64,000 nucleotides of DNA from Sphingobium sp. EP60837. Lineage in GTDB: Bacteria > Pseudomonadota > Alphaproteobacteria > Sphingomonadales > Sphingomonadaceae. Position 1 is the first letter of the stretch. The number at the start of each line of letters is the position of its first letter. The notes beneath the pieces are model-generated. The model saw only the letters and a program-made list of their open reading frames with translations. It was not told the DNA's origin and made no database searches. Below, one piece after another: positions 33,500-40,594 of the stretch. The position numbers were made by a program, and so were the translations under genes. The stretch lies in assembly GCF_001658005.1 (NCBI RefSeq), contig NZ_CP015987.1:922001-986000 (forward strand), written 5' to 3'.

Positions 33500-35911
33500 T
33501 CAGAACTGCGTGCGAAGAAGTGCGCCGACGTAGCGGCGGGCGCCGATGCCGTCGTAGCCAATCGGCGCGGTGTTGCTGAAATCGTTGATGCTGGTCGTGT
33601 AGCGCGTGTCGAAGACATTCTTCGCGACGACGCTGAGTTCCGTCTTCGCGCCGCCATGATCGCGGATGATGCCGAAGCCGACATCCGTCAGATTATAGCC
33701 CTTCTGCCAGCCATAGTCGGACAGCAGCTGTTCCAGATTGTGGCGCGAGCGGTAGCTGTTGTTGGCGAAGGCGTGGACCGACCAGCCCGAGTTCGACAGC
33801 TCACCGACATAGTTGAAGCCGGTGATGATCGTCCAACGCGGCGCGCCAACGACCTGGCGTCCGGTGTTGTTGCAGATCGCGACCGTGGCCGGATAGGAGC
33901 GGGGGCAGGTTGCGGTCGACCAGTCGGAATAGGTCGCCTTGTTATAAGCGCCGCCCAAGGTGAGGCTGAGGCCGTCCAACAGCTGGAGGGCCGCATCGAA
34001 CTCGACGCCGCGCGCCTTGACGCCGGGGATGTTGCCGAGGCGCGAGCTGTAGCCGGTCGATGAACTCGGGTCCGGTTCGCTTGTGACGTTCTGATAGTCG
34101 CGGACCTTGGTGTAATACGCGTTGAGGTTAAGGGTCAGCGGACCGAATTGCCCCTTCACGCCCAGCTCGAAGTCGGTGGTCTTTTCCGGCTTAACATTGC
34201 GGCGCGTGCCGTTGTTTTCGAACGCGACCGCGCCCGACTTGCCGCCGCCACTCGCCGAGGCATAGAGCAGGACGTCGTCGGTCAACTTGTAATTTGGATT
34301 GATGAGCCATGAAATCGAATCATCATCGATGCGCTCGCCTGTGATGGTGGCGAAGTCCGTGCCCAACTGCGCGCTGCGGATGGCGTCTGCTGTGGCGTTT
34401 CCGGTCGAGACGAGCGGCGCGCCGTCAGCCCGGAACGAAGTGCGGGTGATGTTGCTCTTCTTCTGTTCGCGTGTGTAGCGGATGCCCGCCGTGATCGATG
34501 CGCGATCGGTGACCTTCCAGTCGAACTGGGCGAATGCGGCCTGGCTGTCGGAAATCGGATTCTGGTTGCTGAACGCGAAGATGTTGGCGAGCGAGGCGCG
34601 CAGCAATTCCCGGCCCGTGGGGGTGTTGAGCGTATTATATTGCGCGTTGGTAGCGTAGAAAGCGCCTGCGTCCGCGCCATACAGGTTGCGGCTCGTGGTG
34701 TCGGTTTCGATGCGGAAGAAATAGAGGCCCGCCTGATATTCGATCGATGGCGTCAGCGAACCGGCGATGCGGAATTCCTGCGAGAGCTGTTCGGTATCGA
34801 CCAGCGTGCCGCCCCGCGCGATGGCGAAGCGGGTCTGCTCACTGTCATTCTTCGCGTCGAAGTGGAAGGTGCGATAGGCGGAGATCGACTTGAGTTCGAA
34901 TGGCCCAGTGTCCCAAGTCGCGATAACCGAAACGCCGCGGTTGCGGGTGATCAGCGGTTCGGCCTGGTCCATGTCGATCGTCCGCCACGACCCGATGATG
35001 GGCGTGTAACCACCGAAATAGCTGCGGGCGAGGCGCGTGCTGTAGGTCGTCGTGCGCGCGGAACCGTCATTCAGCGTTGCAGGATCGACCATGAACGGCT
35101 TGGTGTTGCTGTTCTCGTTCGTTTCGGCGGAATCGAGGTTGAGGCGCAGCGAGAAATTGTCGCTGGGCTTGAACAGCAGCTGGGCGCGGCCGCCCCACCT
35201 GTCGCGTTCATGCCAATAGCCGCCACGCGGGTTGACGTTGCGGATGTCGCCGCGCTGTTTATCGACGAAGAAGGAGACGCGGAACGCCAGCACATCGTCA
35301 ACCAGCGCATTGGTGTAGGAGCCGCGCGCCTTGAAAGAAGGCGTTGAAAGCCCCCCTTCCAGCTCGATCACGCCCTCCGGCGTGAAGGAGGGGAGTTTGC
35401 TAGTATATTTGAGCACGCCGAGCGACGTGTTCTTGCCCAGCAGCGTGCCTTGTGGGCCGCGCAATATTTCGACCTGCTGCAGATCTGTGAAGTCCTGATA
35501 GGTCATGCCGACATGGCCGAGGAAGACGTCATCGACGATCACGCCGACAGCGGCTTCCATATTGTCGTTGCCGCTGGTCCTGCCAATGCCGCGCAGCGAC
35601 ACGCCGGTGCGGCGGGCGTTGGGCGTGGTGGCGGTAAGGCCCGGCGCGCGCTGGGTCAGGTCGGCGATGGTGAAAACGCGCTGCTGGGCGATCGTCTCGC
35701 CGCTCACGACGGAGATAGGGATGGGGACGTCGTTGATGTCCTCGGCCCGGTTGCGCGCGGTGACGACGATGGCTTCGGCCGCGTCAACCGCTGCTTCCGC
35801 CTCGGCGGCGGGTGCCTGGGCATAGGCGGCAGAGGCGGTGGACAGGAAAAAGCCAGCGCATAGCAGCGCCACGCCGCGCCCGCGCGATGGCTTGTTGTCG
35901 ATGGAAAGCAT
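33500..35911 (-). CDS. TonB-dependent outer-membrane receptor
   Basis: An 803-residue receptor. A signal peptide (to about residue 32, AYAQ) precedes a TonB-box-like segment (EAIVVTARN), a plug domain (to about residue 170, GPQGTLLGKNTSLG) and a 22-strand barrel ending with Phe (LRTQF). CAGGATCAC lies before the ATG. It stands between a rhodanese-propeller gene and the DUF6152 gene on the same strand, so the operon couples uptake with secreted proteins of unknown role. The substrate is unknown. Confidence 0.92.
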   Translation of the reverse strand: MLSIDNKPSRGRGVALLCAGFFLSTASAAYAQAPAAEAEAAVDAAEAIVVTARNRAEDINDVPIPISVVSGETIAQQRVFTIADLTQRAPGLTATTPNARRTGVSLRGIGRTSGNDNMEAAVGVIVDDVFLGHVGMTYQDFTDLQQVEILRGPQGTLLGKNTSLGVLKYTSKLPSFTPEGVIELEGGLSTPSFKARGSYTNALVDDVLAFRVSFFVDKQRGDIRNVNPRGGYWHERDRWGGRAQLLFKPSDNFSLRLNLDSAETNENSNTKPFMVDPATLNDGSARTTTYSTRLARSYFGGYTPIIGSWRTIDMDQAEPLITRNRGVSVIATWDTGPFELKSISAYRTFHFDAKNDSEQTRFAIARGGTLVDTEQLSQEFRIAGSLTPSIEYQAGLYFFRIETDTTSRNLYGADAGAFYATNAQYNTLNTPTGRELLRASLANIFAFSNQNPISDSQAAFAQFDWKVTDRASITAGIRYTREQKKSNITRTSFRADGAPLVSTGNATADAIRSAQLGTDFATITGERIDDDSISWLINPNYKLTDDVLLYASASGGGKSGAVAFENNGTRRNVKPEKTTDFELGVKGQFGPLTLNLNAYYTKVRDYQNVTSEPDPSSSTGYSSRLGNIPGVKARGVEFDAALQLLDGLSLTLGGAYNKATYSDWSTATCPRSYPATVAICNNTGRQVVGAPRWTIITGFNYVGELSNSGWSVHAFANNSYRSRHNLEQLLSDYGWQKGYNLTDVGFGIIRDHGGAKTELSVVAKNVFDTRYTTSINDFSNTAPIGYDGIGARRYVGALLRTQF

Positions 35912-35950
35912 GATGTGATCCTGAAATTTAAAAGTGGGCGATGCGAGCGA

Positions 35951-37273
35951 TTACTTGCCCGGACGATCGACCCCGTGGGTCAGTGTGGCGATGCGATAGA
36001 CCGCGCCGCGACCGACGACATAAAGCTGCGAACGGTCCTTGCCGCCGAAAGCCAGATTCTGCGGAGCGCGGGGCAGAGGGATGATCCCCAGAGCAGAGCC
36101 ATCGGCGCCGAAGATCTGAACGCCCGCGCTGGTCGCGACATAGACGCGGCCGTCCGCATCGACGGTGATGCCGTCCGCGCCGCTGCTCGGGCCATTGGGC
36201 GTTTCCTTGAACCCGACGAGCTTGGCGAAGTCGCGGCGGTTGGAAACGCTGCCGTCCGCGCCCACGCTATAGGCGATCAGCGCCTCGCCAGCGGTATTGG
36301 CAACATAGAGCGTCTTTTCATCGGGGCTGAGCGCTACGCCGTTCGGCCGACGGATATCGTCCGCGATCAGTGATACTTTGCCGCGCTTGTCCACCCGGTA
36401 AAGGCCGGTCTTCGCTGGCGAGGCGCCCGCCTGCGCCGGTGCGCCGGGATCGGTGAAATAAATGTTGCCGCTGCGCGCCGCCGCCAGATCATTGGGACGG
36501 TTGAAGGGCTTGCCGGCATAGCTGGTCGCCAGCGCCTTCGCCTTGGGCTGAAGCACCGCGACGGCGGAGGGAGCGGTCTGCACGGCGAGCAGATCGCCCG
36601 CAGCGTTCACCGCCAAGGCATTGGCCGACCCGGTCTTTTCCAGATAGGTCGAAACGCTGTTATCGGGCGCGATCCGCACGATGCGGTCGGCGCGGTTCTC
36701 GGTGAACAGGAGCGACCCATCCTTCAGCAGGACCGGACCCTCCGTACCTTCAAAGCCTTCGCGCACGACATCAACGCGAGTGTCGGCGGCGACGATGCCG
36801 GGGATAGCGGGAGTCTGCACCTTCTGCCCCGACAGGAAGCCGCCCTGCGCCGCATAATCCTGCACGCCGACCGCGCCCGCGACCTGAAAGCCCTGCTGCG
36901 CGAGCAGCGACGCGGCTTTCTTCGCGCGGCCTGCATGGTTGGATACGGTGACGAGCTGGCGGTCGCGCGGAATGAAGGAGCGCAGGCGGCCGAGTTCGGA
37001 CGGCTGGATGTTGAGATAGACGGGCAGGCCGCCGATCGTGCTGATCTCATCGGCGCGGCGAACATCGATGAACAGCACCTTGTCGGGCTGGGCGAGCAGC
37101 GCATCGACCTTCGCGCGATCAAGTACCTCGACGGCATTCTGCGCCTCGGCGGCCTGCGGTGCCGTCTGCGCGACGGCCACCCCGCCAGCAAGCATCAATG
37201 CAGCGGCGGCGGCTGACCAGGAAAGAACGGCGCGGTGCGAACGCTTAGTGGAAGCGCGAGAATCGGTGATCAC
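35951..37273 (-). CDS. Rhodanese-like domain fused to an SMP-30-type beta-propeller, exported
   Basis: A 440-residue exported protein in two parts. Residues about 45-150 are a rhodanese fold (VEVLDRAKVDALL, FIDVRRADEIS, LLAQQGFQVAGAVG). The active-site loop reads VTVSNHAGRA, where a CxxGxR-type Cys loop is expected, so it has no sulfur-accepting Cys and is probably a binding domain. Residues about 165-440 form a six-bladed propeller of the SMP-30/gluconolactonase type (RPNGVALSPDEKTLYVANTAG). A signal peptide ends near residue 35. The start is GTG 37273 with AGGGGC upstream. It leads the TBDR operon. Confidence 0.82.
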   Translation of the reverse strand: MITDSRASTKRSHRAVLSWSAAAAALMLAGGVAVAQTAPQAAEAQNAVEVLDRAKVDALLAQPDKVLFIDVRRADEISTIGGLPVYLNIQPSELGRLRSFIPRDRQLVTVSNHAGRAKKAASLLAQQGFQVAGAVGVQDYAAQGGFLSGQKVQTPAIPGIVAADTRVDVVREGFEGTEGPVLLKDGSLLFTENRADRIVRIAPDNSVSTYLEKTGSANALAVNAAGDLLAVQTAPSAVAVLQPKAKALATSYAGKPFNRPNDLAAARSGNIYFTDPGAPAQAGASPAKTGLYRVDKRGKVSLIADDIRRPNGVALSPDEKTLYVANTAGEALIAYSVGADGSVSNRRDFAKLVGFKETPNGPSSGADGITVDADGRVYVATSAGVQIFGADGSALGIIPLPRAPQNLAFGGKDRSQLYVVGRGAVYRIATLTHGVDRPGK

Positions 37274-37291
37274 TTATTGCCCCTATCTATA

Positions 37292-37307
37292 TTATGAATG
37301 TTATTCC
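37292..37307. promoter_or_regulatory. Candidate regulatory motif (TTATGAATRTTMTTCC), copy 1
   Basis: This 16-base sequence, about 20 bp upstream of the rhodanese-propeller GTG, matches the copy at 39086-39101 at 14 of 16 bases. Two such copies before two leftward transcription units with related content suggest a shared regulator, perhaps CysB. Confidence 0.4.
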
Positions 37308-37460
37308 GATAGGGAGCATCAGGACTGGCCTGAACCAACTTGTCGTTCTACCTTTATGACATAATCCGCTTTTGAACTTTGTCGCGGCGGGAATGAATAT
37401 TGGGCGGACAGCATGAATATGCGGCCCGCCCTGATAGTCAGATATGACGATTTCAGAAGG

Positions 37461-38282
37461 TCAGCTGAACCCAATCCACCTGCCTGCGGCGGCGACCGTC
37501 ACCCATGCGAGAGTGGAGGCGAAGGCGGTCAGCTTCATGGAGACATCCGCCTGATGCGAGCCTGCCCGAATGTCTCGCACGCCAGCGCCTAGCGCGGGAA
37601 CGACGGTTGCGGCGAGTAGGGCATTGCCGGCCCAGCCCGCGAGGTGCCCTTCATCCGAAATGCCATCAAGCGCGAAGAACCACGCGCCGAACGCCACGAC
37701 GAAAAGACCGATGATCGCGGGCCGGTGACGCGGCTGACTGGCGGCGGCGAGGATGCCAGCGCCCGCCAGCCCGATCAGCATAGCGCCGCTGTTCAGCCCC
37801 TGCGTGGTCGCGAAGAGCAGCAGACTTCCGCTCCACAGCAGCAGCGCAAGCCCAAATATGGCGTTTTCCGGCAGGGCCATGCGGCCGCTCCTTACCTGGC
37901 GCGCCACAACATGGCTGAGCAGGATTGCAGCGGCCAGGGCCACCATCTTGATGAAGAAGGCGCCGCTCGGCAAAAGGGTGCGCGCCACGGTGATCGCCAT
38001 TGCCACGCCAGTGACGATCGTGCCCACGACCCCCGTCACATACCAGGGATGCAAGGCTCGCTCCACATCGCGGTTACTCATGCCGGGCAGGATTAACCCC
38101 AACAGCCGCAGGTTGAGGCCCAGGACGGAGCCACCCAAAATGGCCAGAAACAATAGGTGCCCGGTTTCGACGACCGCGAAAATCCAGGCCGTTTCGTTGA
38201 CATAGCGGATCACGGGTATGGCCGCGATGGCATCAACGGCGGGTTGGATGGACGGGGCGAGGTCGCGCAGGTTGACGGTCAT
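37461..38282 (-). CDS. DUF6644-like integral membrane protein B
   Basis: A 273-residue protein with at least seven hydrophobic helices, the first after VRYVNETAWIFAVVETGHLLFLAILGG. The TAWIFAVVETGHLLF and NLRLLGL blocks fit DUF6644-type membrane proteins, which resemble membrane anchors of haem-containing complexes: one His lies in the conserved GH-L segment. Its ATG overlaps the preceding gene's stop by ATGA. Function unknown; a quinone- or haem-binding role is inference. Confidence 0.65.
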   Translation of the reverse strand: MTVNLRDLAPSIQPAVDAIAAIPVIRYVNETAWIFAVVETGHLLFLAILGGSVLGLNLRLLGLILPGMSNRDVERALHPWYVTGVVGTIVTGVAMAITVARTLLPSGAFFIKMVALAAAILLSHVVARQVRSGRMALPENAIFGLALLLWSGSLLLFATTQGLNSGAMLIGLAGAGILAAASQPRHRPAIIGLFVVAFGAWFFALDGISDEGHLAGWAGNALLAATVVPALGAGVRDIRAGSHQADVSMKLTAFASTLAWVTVAAAGRWIGFS

Positions 38283-38908
38283 GGGGCAAGCTCCGTTTCG
38301 ATGGCGGCAAGGGTGACGGAGCGTTCCGAACATTGGGCGGCCGCTGCCACGAAACCCTGAGCGGTATCGCAGGAAAACCAATCATAGGCGGCGAAGCGCC
38401 CGGCGACGATCACCCCGATCCACAAGGCGAGCGAAAATGCCGCCGCGCGGCGGGCGGAGGCGGGCGGCTTGGCTTGATTGTCCCAAGCGGCGCGGTTGGC
38501 CTGCACCCGATAGTGAAAGTAGAATATGTTGGCGGCGGCGGCGATCAGGAAAATGAACTTCAGCCGGAATATGACATTATGATAATATTCCAGCGGATTG
38601 GCGAAGAACAGCGCCGCACCGGTAAGCAGCATCACGATAAAGCCCGCGACGGTGTAGGGAAGGAGTGTGTCCGTCACCTTCGACACGGGCGTGTTCTTGA
38701 AGGTTACGCCCAGCAATCTCAGATCGACGAACAGGATCGACCCGGCAAAGAGCATCAGGGTCAGGACATGCGTGCCTTCCAGCAGCATCCAAAGCCGCTC
38801 CGACCCTTGCAGTTGCGCGCTCCATGAGGTGTCGGAAATGGCATGCCCCGAATTGTCGAACTGCGCGCCCAGCTTGAACTGCAGATAGGCCAGGAAAGTC
38901 GACAGCAT
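38279..38908 (-). CDS. DUF6644-like integral membrane protein A
   Basis: A 209-residue membrane protein related to the next gene, with about five helices. The LLEGTHVLTLMLFAGSILFVDLRLLG block is the counterpart of the ETGHLLF segment, including the paired His. It is the first gene of a two-gene unit, with the stop and next start overlapping. The likely start is the ATG at 38908, with GGAG upstream; a GTG lies at 38917. A conserved motif lies 178 bp upstream. Confidence 0.65.
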   Translation of the reverse strand: MLSTFLAYLQFKLGAQFDNSGHAISDTSWSAQLQGSERLWMLLEGTHVLTLMLFAGSILFVDLRLLGVTFKNTPVSKVTDTLLPYTVAGFIVMLLTGAALFFANPLEYYHNVIFRLKFIFLIAAAANIFYFHYRVQANRAAWDNQAKPPASARRAAAFSLALWIGVIVAGRFAAYDWFSCDTAQGFVAAAAQCSERSVTLAAIETELAP

Positions 38909-39270
38909 ATTCTCCACCCGCTCTGCGCCGCCTGCCTGAGGGCGCGGCGTGGCGTTCAGGTTCCGGGCGTCTGTATAAACCAGGACTTTTCGGGAGGCAT
39001 CGGCATTGCCATGATACCCCGCACCGTCCGGCGTCGTGAAATAGGGAAAAGATTTGTCGAACCGAACGAAGCTTTCAGAATATCCTTATGAATATTCTTC
39101 CTAATCCACGCGCTGTGGCGGAATGAGATAATCGCCGCCCAGATGTTCAAGGATGGTCCTGGATGGCGAGGCGTGCCGCACGTGGCGGCACGCCAGAGGG
39201 GACAATGCTGTGTCGGAGGAGAGCCGGATCTTGCTGGCGCACCGCCGCCGTTTGTTTCAGCGATCCCGCT
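38909..39270. promoter_or_regulatory. Regulatory gap with motif copy 2 (39086-39101)
   Basis: This 362-bp gap holds TTATGAATATTCTTCC at 39086-39101, 14 of 16 bases identical to the copy at 37292. It includes A/T-rich blocks around 39050-39105 suited to a promoter for the leftward DUF6644-like genes. The tail near 39270 is the Hsp20 3' flank. No gene is seen. Confidence 0.4.
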
Positions 39271-39768
39271 TCATTCCTTTGCCTCGCGGCGCTCGGCTTC
39301 GTCATCCGTGATTGCGGGAGAGGCTTGCGGCCGACCGGCGTTGCCATTGGTGGAGCTGATCGCGATTTTTCGAGGTTGCATCGCCTCTGGAATTTCGCGC
39401 ATCAGCTCGATCGAAAGCACGCCATCCTGCAAATCGGCGCTCCTCACCTGGACGTGATCCGCCAGACCGAAGCGGCGTTCGAAGTCACGCCCGGCGATAC
39501 CGTGGTAAAGGACGTGGCCTTCCTCGCCGCCGCCCTTGCGGCCGGTCACGACAAGCATGTTCTGCTGTGCCGAGATTTCAATCTCGTCCTGACGGAAGCC
39601 CGCTACCGCCAGATCGATGCGATAGCGATCGTCACCTTTGCGGACAATGTTGAAAGGCGGGCAGCCCTCGCCGACATTTACAGCCAACCCGTTTTCAAGC
39701 AGGTCGAACAAGCGGTCGAAGCCGACCGTTGACATTCGGAACGGGCTAAAGTCGAAGTTCGTCCTCAT
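39271..39768 (-). CDS. Small heat-shock protein, Hsp20/IbpA family
   Basis: A 165-residue chaperone. An N-terminal arm (NFDFSPFRMSTVGFDRLFDLLEN) typical of alphaproteobacterial IbpA proteins precedes the alpha-crystallin domain at about residues 38-130 (RYRIDLAVAGFRQDEIEISAQQNMLVVTG, GRDFERRFGLADHVQVRSADLQDGVLSIEL). The C-terminal IXI-like motif is RKIAI. It binds unfolding proteins. The ATG follows GGAGGAC, and that site can pair into the upstream RNA thermometer. Monocistronic. Confidence 0.92.
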   Translation of the reverse strand: MRTNFDFSPFRMSTVGFDRLFDLLENGLAVNVGEGCPPFNIVRKGDDRYRIDLAVAGFRQDEIEISAQQNMLVVTGRKGGGEEGHVLYHGIAGRDFERRFGLADHVQVRSADLQDGVLSIELMREIPEAMQPRKIAISSTNGNAGRPQASPAITDDEAERREAKE

Positions 39769-39860
39769 ATCCAAGTCCTCCGTTGAGCAACAAGTCTATG
39801 ACGATGTGTCCGAGAGAGCGGACGCTCTCCATGCCGGATCCTGCCGGCATCCGGCAGCAC
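39769..39860 (-). promoter_or_regulatory. ROSE-like RNA thermometer in the hsp20 leader
   Basis: On the minus strand the leader has two perfect hairpins: CTGCCGG-loop-CCGGCAG (39841-39857) and GAGAGC-loop-GCTCTC (39814-39829). They are followed by TTGCT a few bases before the GGAGGA ribosome-binding site. Successive small stem-loops and a UUGCU element facing the Shine-Dalgarno sequence are the hallmarks of ROSE thermometers that block translation of alphaproteobacterial hsp20 genes at low temperature. Confidence 0.65.
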
Positions 39861-39869
39861 TTATTTGGT

Positions 39870-39890
39870 AAGCTCTGGTGGCTTTTCAAG
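39870..39890 (-). promoter_or_regulatory. Possible RpoH-type promoter for hsp20
   Basis: CTTGAAA (minus strand, 39884-39890) matches the -35 element of alphaproteobacterial heat-shock promoters. A weak -10-like sequence (CTTACCAAA) follows about 11 bp later, just before the leader hairpins. Spacing suits the start of the ROSE-like leader. Confidence 0.35.
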
Positions 39891-39899
39891 CCCCGCGAG

Positions 39900-40594
39900 C
39901 GCGCCAAACCCAGATGAGCTTTACAGCGTCGGCGATTAGCATTGATTGCCTTGAGGAGCGGCTTTGCTATCTCATTTCATCGCACAGTGGTTACCAACAG
40001 CCATCAGCAATATCGGCGGTGTGCAACGGAAATTGGGGCGTGCCCAAGCAAAACTTCACTTGCATCGATCAACTCTATTTAATAGGTAGAGATACAGGAT
40101 GCAGATGGCCACCGCATCGCGCACAATGTGCTTAAAAGGCCCGCGGCTTTTGAAGGGATGCAGCTTGCTCCGCGTCATCAACGGCTAAAGCGCACGATGC
40201 TTAGGCGACCACGCCATGGATCGTGTTCCCCCCTTATCACGGGGAAAGAACGATGCGACCGAGTACCGATACTAAGCTTCTAGCAGCGAATCCTGAAAAG
40301 GTGCGGCAAACCTAGCACCCTATTTCATCCACATGCGCTGATCTATCTTCACGGCCGATTTTCGGCCGGGGCGGAGCGATGACCGCATTCCTCTAACAAG
40401 CGCCGTGAGGTGCTTGGTGAAAGGATGATCCATGTCCGCATGCCAATCCAGAGCCGCACCGCGCGGCTCAGCAAATCCTCGTGCCTATTCCATCTCGCTT
40501 CAGCATGCCGCTGCCGCCGTATTCGGCATTTCTGCGATGGATAGCGATCGGCGCGACGACTCCAAAGCAATCAAGAAAGAACCAAGGGAACTCC
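39900..40594. other. Intergenic region without a gene
   Basis: About 700 bp between the hsp20 promoter and the next TBDR start. No frame has both family-like composition and a ribosome-binding site. A TTCCCC...GGGGAA hairpin lies near 40225-40246 without a T tract. The last 100 bp are probably promoter and leader of the TBDR gene. Confidence 0.5.

Noticed and set aside
40225..40246. TTCCCC...GGGGAA hairpin
   Set aside because: No T tract and no gene ending nearby; it could be chance pairing.
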